From Prorocentrum cordatum (lineage: Eukaryota > Sar > Dinophyceae > Prorocentrales > Prorocentraceae): DNA of 64,000 nucleotides. The notes under the pieces are model-generated. The model saw nothing but the letters and a program-made list of their open reading frames with translations, was not told where the DNA came from and did not search any database. How positions within the stretch are numbered: position 1 is the first letter of the stretch; every line of letters begins with the position of its first letter. The translations under genes were made by a program, and so were the position numbers. The stretch spans positions 358,363 through 422,362 of the forward strand of contig CAUYUJ010005614.1 of the NCBI GenBank assembly GCA_963575745.1, in the 5' to 3' direction. Positions 9,200-18,944 of the stretch are shown piece by piece.

Positions 9200-10829
9200 C
9201 TCCCACGGTCGGCGGCAGTACTAGGCCTGGGGCCTGTTGCTGCACATCTGGGTCCATTGAGGGAGCCAGATAACCATAGTGAGGTATCTGTCCTGGCACT
9301 CCTGATGCATGCCCTGAGCCACGCGTCAGCTGCGACTGGTAGAAGTCGTCGGCCGCGGCCCGAACATATGCGTTCTCGGGCTGCGTTCCCACCCGGGGAA
9401 TACCACTCACCTGAGCATGATAGTCAGGATAGAGTGGATGATCCATTGGCGCTGCTGTGGGACGATCAGCAGATGTTGGATCGCATGTCGGATGATTGAA
9501 GAATGCTGGCACAGAACCAAGGCGATTGGGGTTGCCCGGTGATGGATTTGGATCCGGAACATACTCCCACGGCGGCGTCCTGTTGGCACTAGGGAGGTCA
9601 ATGCCGTCACTCCGCATGCTCTGAGCGGCCTCACGCATCTGCCGATAAATCCACTCTTGCTGACCAACTGAACTTCTCTGTATGGCGTATTGGTCAGGAA
9701 AAGCAGGTTGTCCCGCATGTGGACGTGGCGATGCAAATGGCGATGTCGCCTGTAAAGCCTGATAGAGCTGCGGATCCATCCGAATGCTTTGGGGCATCGC
9801 CTGCAGGCTGTTGTTGCTCCCAGCACTCTGTGAAGTACCAAATGGTGTAGTAGCTCTGCTCATAGGAGCAAATGAAGCAGGTTGCCCTGCAGGTACTGAC
9901 AGTTGTTGTACATGAGCACGCCACGGATCGTTGACGTAGAAAGTGTCGGAGGGCGTGATACCACTTGGTGTAATACCTGTCACATCGGCGCTCTGAGTCT
10001 GCATCCATGATCCATCAGATCCCCCTGCAGGCGCCCCCGCATGATATGCGTCCATCATGAGCACAGTTGAGAACACGACCTCCTGAACCGGAGGCGGATC
10101 GGGACACTTCAAATTGTAAGGGGTATTTGGGAAGAACCTATTCCTCAAAGATGATGCATCATTGCGGATCTCGTACATATCTTCAATTTTACCGCTCGGA
10201 TGCGGCTGATTACTGCCCCGCAAATACAAAGGATTTATCCACACCTGTCCCGCGCGATTGAACTGACAATCAGGGCTGGGCAGAATCCCGATCAACTGGA
10301 CGATGTGGGTTGGAGGAATCCTGCAATTCTGGCCCGCTGTCATGACGATGTCATTCGCTGAGCGCCAAATCGGAATGTTGCCCCGAATCAAATTCTCCAT
10401 ACTGACCATGATCAGGACCTCCGAATCGACGCGCAAGCCGGACTGAATCCGGTTATCACCAGGAAGGCATGGGCAGCCATGTACAAACTGTCTGTCCCTC
10501 TTGTCGCTGGTGTCGTCGGAGCGGCATGATAATCCAATACTAAGAATATTCGGCATATTGCCCCATTGAATTCCATGGATGAAATCACAGGGTGCCCCAG
10601 GAGCGGACAGGTCCGTAATTCTCATATATAATGACTCAGGGCACTTAATACCAGGGCTGATGGGTCCGTTACTTGGATGGATGAAGTATGCGCCGTGCTT
10701 CTCGGAGAACTTCATCCTCTTGATCTGCAGCCTATTCTTTCTCATTCCAGACTCATCAACCATACCCATACTTTCCAGGAAAGCATACGCCTGGCACGCC
10801 CAGCGCTGGTTCTTGAGCTCGTAGCGCAC
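9189..10829 (-). pseudogene. RNA 2'-phosphotransferase (Tpt1/KptA)-like catalytic lobe plus Pro/Gln-rich tail
   Basis: Tpt1/KptA enzymes remove the splice-junction 2'-phosphate from tRNA using NAD+. Residues 30-180 follow the family pattern: a K-N-R strand (30-38), GAYFIHPSNGPISP at the position of the R-A-x-QGHS motif, FIHG (83-86, normally HGT), ILSIGL (95-100), a His in QFVHG (113-118, normally IHF), GDNRIQSGLRVDSEVLI (124-140), GNIPIWRSANDIVMTAG (150-166) and IPPTHI. HGT to HGI and IHF to VHG changes suggest weakened catalysis. Residues 190-546 are Pro/Gln/Ser-rich with hairpin-repeat peptides AGAPA and AGQPA. This frame begins directly after a single in-frame TAG that separates it from the 10830-11204 frame. 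The module being part of a retrotransposon is inferred from strand, position and shared hairpin repeats. Confidence 0.65.
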
Positions 10830-11204
10830 CTAGCCCAGGTGCTCGCGGTGGTGGCCCTCAAATCCTTCCGCAAGCCATCTGTTGAGTAGCTGTGATAAGT
10901 ATGTCCATCCGTCAGACTCATCATACGATGTCACTCCCCGAATGAATATGTCCGACAATTGGCCCCCATGAAACGGCTTGCGACGGAGGGCCGTCGTCAA
11001 CCACTCGGAAAACTTGCGCTGATCGTCGAACTTGAACTTCGGCTTGTGAACATCTTCTGATTTGAGGATGCGTTCCAGATACTCCCTTTCAGAGTCAAAC
11101 GCGCGCACTGGGCGTTTCCGCAGAATGTTGCGCGCTATTTGGCGCGCGCGTGCACCTGGGTCATGATGGACAGCAGTGTCCACGATGTTGCACTGCACCG
11201 CCAT
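10830..11204 (-). pseudogene. Tpt1/KptA-like N-terminal lobe
   Basis: A 124-codon frame in the same phase as the 9189-10829 frame and separated from it only by the TAG at 10830-10832. FSEWLTTALRRKPFHGG resembles the opening helix of Tpt1 (L-S-K-x-L-x-x-x-L-R-H) and YDESDGWTYLSQLLNR resembles the D-G-W-V-x-x-x-x-L-L winged-helix motif. The spacing to the catalytic lobe is some 25 residues longer than I would expect. The assignment depends on the much clearer catalytic lobe next to it. Confidence 0.5.
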
Positions 11205-11252
11205 ATATCGGTCAGACCCGTCGTCATTCCGCGGATGATACGCAGGATTGAT

Positions 11253-11735
11253 CTACGCGCAAATGAAAGTGCGCACCCTTTCCCAGAACACTCGACATTC
11301 CAGCGGCACCTCCAACGCAAGGGCAGGACGCCCAGCTGAACCCTGAGCAGGTTGCCCCGCAGAGCTCTGAGCAGGTCGCCCCGCGGAACGCGGGGCTGCC
11401 ATTGGCGCGGCAGGCGCTGCTGCGCTCGCCGCCGATGCGGCAGCGCCAACAGATCCTCTGGGCGCCCTTGGAGTTCCTGGCGGGGCACTGATATCGAAGT
11501 CATGGCGTTTCTTCTCCTTGATGTTGTAGGACTCGGCAGCCTTATCTCTGGGCAGTGCTCCTGGCCCCTCTGGCGTGATAGCAAGGAGCTTCTCAGTACC
11601 ACGTTGCGTAGAAAAGCATCCCTTGCCCTTCCTTCCAGCGCGGGCACCCATCCTGTCTTCCGCGCCCGACCTGGTGCAGGGCCGCGACGTGGCACAGGTT
11701 CCTTTGGAGCAGGCGCACTGGTGCCCTGAAATCAA
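11253..11735 (-). pseudogene. Cys-rich and Ala/Pro-rich segment upstream of phosphotransferase module
   Basis: The N-terminus is Cys-rich (CACSKGTCATSRPCT, residues 8-22), possibly a small zinc-binding unit. RKGKGCF and KEKKRHDFD follow, then an Ala/Pro-rich tract. Residues 115-137 come from three hairpin repeats spaced exactly 24 bases apart (11323, 11347, 11371). No known domain is recognised. On the right, 11736-12310 has only short frames, including a basic GRGRGKGFPSQSQKR stretch near 11950 and an acidic one at 12069-12290. Confidence 0.4.
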
Positions 11736-12317
11736 GCTGCTGCGGCGGCCACTGCCGGCCCTCTGGGTCGTTGTCGATCAGCAGATTGCCCCGCATATCG
11801 CTGCTGCTTGCTGCCCCCAGGGCTGGGATCATCTGGGCTCTTCCGCTTCCTCTTCTTGAGCTTGAGATGATCAGGGCCAAGATGGGCTCGATGAATCAAA
11901 AGATGAGGGAAGATCGATCGTTTCTGGCTTTGGCTTGGGAAGCCTTTGCCGCGGCCCCTGCCGGCATCCCAGGCACACATTGCATGGGACCTCGGTCGGG
12001 ATTCAGATCGACACCGTCTGCCCTCCTGAGGGCCATATTCTGAATGGGGGTATTGTGTCCATGTGCAACTAGTACTTATCGGCGTTTCGTCTTTCGACTA
12101 CGCGTGTATTTATCCAGCCATAAGTATCAGCACGTAAACAATCTGCCTCCCAGGAGATAGGCCCATCTCTTGTGACGACGCACCCGGGGTCAATCGGAGC
12201 ATCCGTCTCACACGCAACGTCCGCCATACCCGAATCGCTTGACTCACCGCCTCCAGGGGCGGCGTCCACAGGATCAACTTCTTCGGCCATCTCATCATCT
12301 TCATTTTCACCAGCTTC

Positions 12318-14342
12318 TTATTGGCCTTCTTCTTCTGATTTATGATCAGCCGTCTTCCCCGCGTGCCACTCGCGATTGAACTGCGCCAAATAACGAGTAG
12401 GTGTCATGCTCCGCCAAACGAGGCTTGAATAAGCTATTTCTTCATCGGTGACCAGGATGCGATCCTTTTCCGCCAGCTGCTCAAGAAATGGCGCAGCATT
12501 GGGATCAGCACAGTGACCCCGACCATCTCCACGAGACCAAACCCACGGTGTTATCTTGAAGTTCGGGCTTCTTGATGGGCGCCTCATGGGGCAGCCGAGC
12601 CCGCGATCAGCGCAACTAGGGCACGTACAGCAAACGCCGCTGTAGAGCTTTCGATCCTCGACGATGGCAGATTTGAGAGCGCGCGTGACCATCTGTTCCT
12701 GCGATTTGGCATGCCCCGTCTTTGAACGAATGGCACTGCCTGCATCATCTCGCTTGACCTGACAAGGAGAATACCAGTGCCGGATTCGACGCTCACTCCA
12801 ACCCCTTTCCAACCAGTATTCCATCTGGTTCGCGGGCATGCACTGGCGAGCCAATCCAGCTTCAGCGCAGCCTTTTAAACGCAGCATGTCACCCCTTGGA
12901 TATCCCCCTCCTCGAAGTTGGCCATCTCGAGGCGGGTTTCCCCGCGGACGGCCCTTCCTCGGGGGAGCGCGCGCCCCCGTCGCCGGCCATGGCGGGCCCC
13001 TTGCGGCCCCCGCACCAGGAGGATGAGGGCGCCGACCACCGCTCGAACGAGCGCCGCTAGAGCGGGCCCGCGCACGATCTGGCGAGCGACTGGGAGCCCG
13101 ACCGCGACGCATCACGCGGCCATCGTCTTCCCGCTCGCCCTCCTCGCCCACTGGGGAGAGACTTGGAACGTCATGCAAGCTCCTCCTTACCAAGGGTAGG
13201 CGGCTCGGCGATTGTCCCGGGCTGCTGGCGGACCGAACTGACGCAAGAAAAGCATACTGAAATTCTTCATTATGCCCAAGCTCACATTGAATATGCCCAG
13301 ATAGACCACCAGCGTCGCGCGGGTTCCCCCGCCGCAAACGACCATCGATTAATTCCGCGCGTGTCGCATTTCCAATCACCCGATGATAAAGAATTGCACG
13401 CGCGTCCTCATCTGTCGCAGGAATGGTAGAACCCGCGGGTGCCCCCGCCATGCCAAAATCACTTTCGACGGGCACGTGGAAGTTCTCGACAAACTCAAAA
13501 TCTGCAGGTTGCCCCGCGATGAGTGCACCCAGCCATTCTGCCAAATCGGCATCGCCGTGGCCGGCGAACACCTCCTCGAACAGCTCGCCGGCGTAATTCT
13601 CGAGGGTCGCGCTGGCACTTAGATACCCAGCAGCCATGAAATGAACAATGGTGGCCGAGCCGTCGGCAAGGCCGGCTAAAAGCGACCCCCAATCAACACA
13701 CTGCATGTCGGAGTCCGTTCGAGCCAGATGCATTGACGGACCCCTGCCTCTTCCGTCACCTCGGGGGCATTCGCGTCCGAAATGTTGTGCGCTGTGACAT
13801 ATGTCGCACTCCATGGTTTCACCGTTGGCTTCCTTTGGATTTCCTTGCCGCCCTTTACCTTTGCCTGATGCATGCCTGCGGATTCTGCCAGTACCTAGAA
13901 ACATGTCCTCATACTGAGGTCCAGTAAGAGACGCTAGGAATGCTCGCATGCCTCTACCATGTTCTCGCCGACGCTTACCTTTGCCTTTACTTCGACCCCT
14001 GCCTTTTCCTTTAAGTGACCGTCGTACAATACGCCCCCCCCTTCGGACTGGTTTCTTCATGAACCTCCGCCATCGACGCTCGTGCTTTTGATAACCCAAA
14101 AATAGCCATTGAGCCTGCTGCTCCCCAGCAAGGTATCTAGGCATATCGGAGCAATCCAAGGCGGCAGCTTCATCATCGGAAGACGCATCCGCATCGGCAC
14201 CGGAGTCGAAGTCGGATTCGGCGGGTTGCCCCGCTGAGCCCATTAGGGCCATAGCTTGCACAGGGGAAGCCGCGTCGGGCGGTCCCCCAGATCTGGCCCA
14301 GAGGCCTTGCGACCCCGAAGCCGTTCCACCATTCTGAACCAA
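12318..14342 (-). pseudogene. Nucleocapsid-like region: Lys/Gly-rich tract, CCHC zinc knuckle, Cys/His-rich tail
   Basis: The longest frame of the element (674 codons). Residues 78-100 (QWLFLGYQKHERRWRRFMKK) and the basic KGKGRGRSKGKGK tract (111-124) precede a perfect zinc knuckle C179-X2-C182-X4-H187-X4-C192, the retroviral nucleocapsid type that binds RNA. After it come about 150 acidic, aromatic residues, then a Ser/Arg/Pro-rich stretch. The C-terminal quarter includes CCTCPSCADRGLGC (two C-X2-C-like pairs) and WVWSRGDGRGHC, perhaps another zinc site. Hairpin repeats occur at 12932, 13319, 13435, 13504 and 14221, in more than one reading phase (AGQPA, AGAPA, RGNP). No stop interrupts 2 kb, so this part is less decayed than the pol region. 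Confidence 0.7.
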
Positions 14343-14573
14343 CAGTGTAGCGGTCTCAGCTGGCTGTGGATCATCGTTCCAGACGTTGTTGGCAGGTTGC
14401 CGTGCATTGGCCTCTGCGCGGAAGGTCTCGGTTCAGTGACCGTGGCTAAAGATACCACCAATATTGCCAGGGGCCCTCTCAGCTATGTGAGCATTTGACT
14501 TCATACGCTCAAGTAGAGCGTCACATCGCGGTTGGCCCCTCGGCATGCGGTGGTTCAGAGGCTGCAGGAGTTG

Positions 14574-15392
14574 TTATGCACGCGATGCCCCCACTCCAAG
14601 AGCTCTGAATACAATTACTGCTAGGATTTGGAAATTGGGGATATTGAAACCGGCGGCTTCAGCATCGTAGCGGGCAATCTCGAACCGTGCTAACGTCTGG
14701 TCAATACGTTCACCCGCATGGACTCGAAAGTCAATGAGAGCCGTGCTACAGTTAAGTTGGCGTTCCTCTTCTAGGTTCTCGAACTTCGTACTTAAGAGGA
14801 ACATAATGTAGGTGGCGCCGCCGGCGTGGCGACCGCCTGTATCGACGCCAAGTTTAATAACTGCTAGGGGGACTCTCATGGCTATAGTCCGTGCGAGACC
14901 TCCCAAACCTCGCTGCAACGCGGCGGCTTGCTGGGAGGGCGGCATGTTGCCTGTGGTCATATTGATCCAGGCATGTACTTCGCGGGCGAATTCGCAAAAT
15001 GGTACTTGACCAGCAGGGTCCCAATGGGGGCCAGTCGTTCTAGCGTCGTCTCCGCCCCGCATATGGCCTACCGCACACCCAATAGCGACCCATATGAGCC
15101 CAAAGATAGCAACCCCAATCCAGTGGCCTCGTAGGTCGTAGTCGGATGTAGTCGGTGGGGACTTATGTTTTGTCGTCGTAAGCCTGCGTGGGGTCGGAGG
15201 CGGCAGTATGTCGTATCGCATGTTCCCATGCATTATGTCTTCGGAGAAATTTCGAAGTGGATTACGTGGGTGGACTTCAGCACTGTAATAGCGCAGGGAT
15301 GTAAGATGTGAGTGAGAGACCTCCGCTTGGACAGAGGTATCGCTGCAAGTTTCCTCGCGGCACTGCGTAACTGTATACACTCCTCCGCGCAA
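14574..15392 (-). CDS. Gag-like protein of the giant Copia element
   Basis: Residues 130-272 resemble the dinoflagellate Copia Gag: PFCEFAREVHAWINMTTG, QQAAALQRGLGGLARTIAMR, TYIMFLLSTKFENLEEERQ, GERIDQTLARFEIARYDAEA and a final FRALGVGA. Gag forms the particle and packages RNA. The first 90 residues are less certain. Residues 91-109 form a hydrophobic stretch that could be read as a membrane segment but more likely reflects an off-frame portion. Gag begins about 95 bases downstream of the primer-binding site, the expected position. The zinc knuckle follows in another frame, through a poorly coding gap at 14343-14573. Confidence 0.65.
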   Translation of the reverse strand: MRGGVYTVTQCREETCSDTSVQAEVSHSHLTSLRYYSAEVHPRNPLRNFSEDIMHGNMRYDILPPPTPRRLTTTKHKSPPTTSDYDLRGHWIGVAIFGLIWVAIGCAVGHMRGGDDARTTGPHWDPAGQVPFCEFAREVHAWINMTTGNMPPSQQAAALQRGLGGLARTIAMRVPLAVIKLGVDTGGRHAGGATYIMFLLSTKFENLEEERQLNCSTALIDFRVHAGERIDQTLARFEIARYDAEAAGFNIPNFQILAVIVFRALGVGASRA

Positions 15393-15486
15393 TCAAACTG
15401 CACCCTGATGTTCCACCGTATCTGTAGTCCACCAGCTGGCGCCGTGGATGGTGAGGAGTAGAGCTAGAGCTGATCACCATAGGCCA

Positions 15487-15498
15487 GTTCCGCTACCA
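15487..15498 (-). other. Retroelement primer-binding site
   Basis: On the minus strand this reads TGGTAGCGGAAC, starting with the TGG that pairs with the CCA end of tRNA. It differs from the primer-binding site of the second Copia element (TGGTAGCGGAGC at 55879-55890) at one of twelve bases, and resembles the initiator-Met type site TGGTATCAGAGC used by many Copia elements. It lies between the presumed 5' LTR and Gag. Confidence 0.6.
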
Positions 15499-15670
15499 AG
15501 TTTGAAGGGGGCTGGAAGGCCCAGCCAACAGTTTCGCCTCAGGCGAAGCCAAGCTCCAACTCTGTTGTACCGTAGCAACGATAGTCCCAGTATGAAAGGA
15601 GATGCCATCTCAAGCAATAGGAAGATCCTTTTGGTATCGATAGCGATTGTGTGCCTCGCAGTGAGGCACA
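15499..15670 (-). repeat. Candidate 5' LTR of the giant Copia element
   Basis: The right boundary is a guess. On the minus strand the segment would open with TGTGCCTC and its first 21 bases form a perfect 8-bp inverted repeat (TGTGCCTC / GAGGCACA, 15650-15670). The left boundary abuts the primer-binding site. A length of about 170 bp is like the 144-bp LTR of the second element. The partner LTR is outside the window, so this cannot be verified here. Confidence 0.3.
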
Positions 15671-15754
15671 GTCAAATTTGGGCGGCCGGCCGCTGGAGCC
15701 GACGCGGCCGCGGGCGCACGCTCGCTTCCACTCCTTGTGTCCCTCAGCTCGCTT

Positions 15755-16800
15755 CAAAGTAGGTCATCCAGGAGGGCCCGAAGAGACCAAAATCACTCAT
15801 TTCCGTAAGTGTTTCAAGGATGTTGGCACTTGATGATCCTCGCCATTCCGACGGCTCAAGACGGCCCAAGAGGCCTCTTCCTCTTCCTCTTCATGTTCAT
15901 TCTCCCCCACGTGTTCCCCGAAAGTTTTCCAAACCGATTCGGGGAACACATGGTCCGATAGCTTGGCAGGCCTATGGCCACAACGTTCGGCCACATAGGG
16001 GTTTCCGAAAAGGCAGGGGGCGGCGGTGACTCGCAGTAGGCGTGTTCGTCCGCCGCCCCCTGTTGGCTTGCCACAGGGGTGCCCGGCGTGCTCGACCCTT
16101 TCGGTTTTTGTGCTGGTTCTTTTTCCAAAAGAACTCCCCCTGGGGCTCCGGCCCGTCTTGCCGGCCACCCGAAAGGGATCTCAATCTCCAAAAAAGTCCT
16201 CCGAGACGGCTCCAGATGGCCTCCAAGATGGACACGTTGGCCCAAGATGGCCTCCAAGTCCGCCCAAGATGGTCCAACACGGCCTCCAAGACGGCCTAAG
16301 AGAGTCCAAAATACGTCCAAATTCGCCCAAGAAGCCTCCAACACGGCCCAACACGACCCAAGAGACCTCCAAGAGGTCCTCCAAGAAAACCCGAAGAGGC
16401 AAAAATCATCGACTATCCATAAATATTTGAAGGATGTTGGCATTTGTTTCTTCTCGGCATTCCGACGGCTCAAGACGGCCCAAGAGGCCCCCAAGATCGC
16501 CCCAAGATCGCCCCAAGATCGCCCACGAGGCCTCCAAGATGGGCCCATGACGGCCCAAGAGGCTCCCAAGACGGCCCCAAGGGGGCCCCAACAGGCCTCC
16601 AAAACGGCCACGATCGCCTCCAAGACGGCTAAGATGACCCCAAGATGCCTCCAAGACGGCCCAAGATGCATCCAAGACGGCCTAAGATGACCTCAATATT
16701 GCCCAAGACGGCCCAGGAGGCCCCCAAGAGCCTCCAAAACGGCCCAAGAGGCCTCCAAGAGGTCCTCCAGGAGGGCCCGAAGACACCAAAATCAGCTGGC
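15755..16800. repeat. CCAAGANGGCC minisatellite unit, copy 1
   Basis: Degenerate tandem repeats of about 9-18 bp built from GGCCTCCAAGACGGCCCAAG cover roughly 16190-16790. Flanking modules recur: a stretch near AAGGATGTTGGCA followed by CATTCCGACGGCTCAAG (15843, 16453, 19297) and the closing TCCTCCAGGAGGGCCCGAAG (15762, 16763, 19574). Bases 16432-16790 and 19272-19605 are near-identical duplicates. The long frames on the minus strand here (Trp/Leu/Gly-rich, of the type SWAVLEASW) are products of the repeat, not genes. Confidence 0.8.
15911..16060. repeat. Stem-loop module (GTGTTCCCCGAA / TTCGGGGAACAC), copy 1
   Basis: A perfect 12-bp inverted repeat (15911-15922 and 15938-15949) with a 15-base loop is followed by a conserved stretch with CATGGTCCGA, GGCCACAACGTTCGGCCACA and GGCAGGGGGCGGCG. 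The same module recurs at 19975-20115 (perfect stem) and, with a decayed stem, at 43202-43350. In each case it adjoins the CCAAGANGGCC minisatellite. Confidence 0.8.
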
Positions 16801-17004
16801 CCCTTTGCGGGGCCATCAGGTTGCAAGGGTTAAGCTTGCTGTTCCCTGCACCAGTTCCAGCTTCCAGTTTCCATTGTTACAATACTGTTTTCTGCTTCCT
16901 ACAGTAACTTGTTACTGTCCGCGCGAGGGGGGGGAACCGAAAACTCCCCTGCTTAGCACCCCCTCGGGAGGGTTCTCAGAATTCCTGGGGGGGTAAAAAT
17001 TCAC

Positions 17005-17520
17005 ACCCCTCACGCAGATCGGCGGGGTCAGGGTCCAAAAACACAACGAATTTGCCGCATGTTTTAAATTCGGTAACATCCCTCATGCAAATCGGCGGGG
17101 TCAGGGTCCGAAAACCAAGGGGATGTGCCGCATGTTTCAAATTCGGTGGCACCCCTCACGCAGATCGGCGGGGTCAGAGTCCAAAAACATAAAGATTTGC
17201 AACATGTCTGAAATTCGGTGGCACCCCATCACGCAGATCGGCGGGGTCAGGGGCCAAAAACAAGGGATTTGCCGCATCTTTTAAATGCGGCGCCACCCCT
17301 CACGCAAATCGGCGGGGTCAGGGTCCAAAAACACAATGGATTTGCCGCACGTTTTGAATTCGGTGGCACCCCTCACGCAGATCGGCGGGGTCAGGGTCCA
17401 AAAACACAAGGGATTCGCCACATCTCCAAATTTCCTGGCACCCCTCACGCAGATCGGCGGGGTCAGGGTCCAAAAAACAAAAAGATTTGCTAGATTTCTG
17501 AAATTCGGTGGCACCCCCCA
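17005..17520. repeat. 73-bp satellite, block 1
   Basis: About seven tandem copies of a unit of 72-75 bp containing CACCCCTCACGCAGATCGGC, then GGGGTCAGGGTCCAAAAACA and GATTTGCCGCAT-like sequence. Two or three more copies lie at 18945-19135, on the other side of the 17.5-18.9 kb satellite. Bases 16800-17005 between the minisatellite and this block contain no gene. Confidence 0.85.
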
Positions 17521-18935
17521 CGCGGATCCGTCGCCCGAATCGAGCCGGAGCGCTCCCGGAGCGGCCCGACGAGCACCCCGTGCGAGCTGGCACGAGCGGG
17601 CCGCCCGAAATTGCGCCGGGAACGTACCAGAGCCCAAAACCAGATTAAATAATAAAGAACATGTGCATTGGGAGCCGTTGTTGAGGAGCCACTGACATGT
17701 TGCCGGGTCGGCAAGAATCTGCCAGATTTGCCCGAATCGAGCGCGGCGTCGGCAGGCCCGAAATCCAAGCCCAGGCGCCCCTGGGCGCTGCCAGGCGCGC
17801 CCGAGCGCTCCGTGCGAGCCGGAGCGCCTTCGGAACGGCCCGACGAGCACTCCGTGCGAGCTGGCACGAGCGGGCCGCCCTTGGGCCGGGACATACTGGA
17901 GCCCAACATCAAATTAGAGAATAAGGAAAATTATATTGGGAGCCGTTTTTGTGGAGCCACTGACATTTTGCCAGGTCGGCCAGAATCTGCCAGATTTGCC
18001 CAAATCGAGCGCGGCGTCGGCAGGACCGAAATCCAAGCCAAGGCGCCCCCGCGCGCTCCCAGGTTAAAAACAGAGGAAACAGAGCAAGAAGCACTGCAAA
18101 ATGAATGTAATAATAACGAGGGCGACGATGATGATGTTCGCAATGACAACGATAACGATAATGACAACGATAAAACTCAATCGGATCAAGCAGATGAACC
18201 CGCGATTGAAGGCGCGCCCAAGCGCTCCGTGCGAGCCAAAGCGCCCCCGGAGCGGCCCGACGAGCACCCCGTGCGAGCTGGCACGAGCGGGCCGCCCGAA
18301 ATTGGGCCGGGACGTACCAGAGCCCAAAACCAATTCAAATAATCAAGAAATAGTGTATTGGGTGCCGTGTTTGAGGAGCCACTGACATTTTGCCGGGTCG
18401 GCCAGAATCTGCCAGATTTGCCAGACTCGAGCGCGGCGTCGGCAGGCCCGAAATCCAAGCCCAGGCGCTCCCAGGCGCGCCCGAACGCTCCGTGCGAGCC
18501 GGAGCGCCCCCGGAGCGGCCCGACGAGCACTCCGTGCGAGCTGGCACGAGCGAGCCGCTCGAAAGTGGGCCTGGGCCTGGACGTACCGGAGCCCAAAAAC
18601 ATATCAAATCATAAAGAAAATGTGTTTTGGGAGCCGTTTTTGTGGAGCCACTGACATTTTGCCGGGTCGGCCAGAATCTGCCAGATTTGCCAGGATCGAG
18701 CGCGGCGTCGGCAGGCCCGAAATCCAAGCCCAGGCGGTCCCAGGTGCGCCCAAGCGCTTCCAAGCGCTCGCCCTGCGAGCCGGAGCGCCCCTGGAGCGGC
18801 CCGACGAGCATTCCGTGGGGGCCTGCACGAGCGGGTGCGCTTCCGGAGCGGCCCGACAAGCATTCCGTGCGAGCCGGCGCGAGCGGGAGCGCTTCCGCAG
18901 CGGCCCGACAAGGCGCTCCAAGGATTTGCCACACT
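17520..18935. repeat. Satellite of about 240-300 bp
   Basis: About five degenerate copies. Each contains GAGCGGCCCGACGAGCAC, TGCGAGCTGGCACGAGCGGG, an AT-rich stretch with AAATAATAAAGAA-like sequence, GAGCCACTGACATTTTGCCG, and GCCAGATTTGCC followed by GAGCGCGGCGTCGGCAGG. It is inserted between the two blocks of the 73-bp satellite. Bases 18060-18200 in one copy carry an AT-rich GATGATGA/ATAACGATAA insertion. The continuous frames on both strands are repeat products. Confidence 0.8.
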
Positions 18936-18944
18936 TCTGAACTT

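Larger units (their letters stand above)
1867..14405 (-). repeat. Family of about 28 dispersed 14-bp hairpin elements
   Basis: Consensus on the minus strand is GCRGG-NNNN-CCYGC, most often GCGGGGCAACCTGC. Starts (plus coordinates): 1867, 2501, 3683, 3797, 5056, 5809, 6432, 6625, 6892, 7251, 8005, 8062, 8119, 8624, 9075, 9703, 9877, 10027, 11323, 11347, 11371, 11781, 12932, 13319, 13435, 13504, 14221, 14392. All point the same way. The middle stem pair is A-T, G-C or G-T in different copies, and almost never mismatched; common loops are GCAA, GAAA, GCGA and GGCA. In coding frames they give AGQPA, AGAPA, AGTPA, AGKPA or RGNP. No copy was noticed after 14.4 kb. Confidence 0.85.
1..15670 (-). mobile_element. 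Giant Copia-type LTR retrotransposon, decayed, left end outside window
   Basis: Minus-strand domain order is Gag, zinc knuckle, 2'-phosphotransferase-like module, RING-type finger, aspartic protease, methyltransferase-like domain, integrase, reverse transcriptase, RNase H. Integrase before reverse transcriptase is the Copia (Ty1) order. At more than 15 kb it is about three times a normal Copia element. A primer-binding site sits just upstream of Gag at 15487-15498; the 3' LTR would lie left of base 1. Domains are split by frameshifts and stops, so the copy is probably inactive. Unity of the element is inferred from strand, order, and a 14-bp hairpin repeat found only in this stretch (1.9-14.4 kb). 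Two nested or adjacent elements remain possible, but no internal LTR or second Gag was seen. Confidence 0.75.

Noticed and set aside
14574-15392. Possible membrane segment at residues 91-109 of the Gag frame
   Set aside because: A Gag protein is not expected to span a membrane there, and that part of the frame is poorly matched and probably off phase.
15843-15862. CCATTCCGACGGCTCAAG as a possible spliced-leader relic
   Set aside because: It shares CCATT and GGCTCAAG with the leader but has five extra bases in place of TT, and recurs as part of the minisatellite flank.
16079-16690. Frames reading SWAVLEASW or RPPRRPKM repeats near 16 and 19 kb
   Set aside because: They follow the CCAAGANGGCC minisatellite and shift phase between units.
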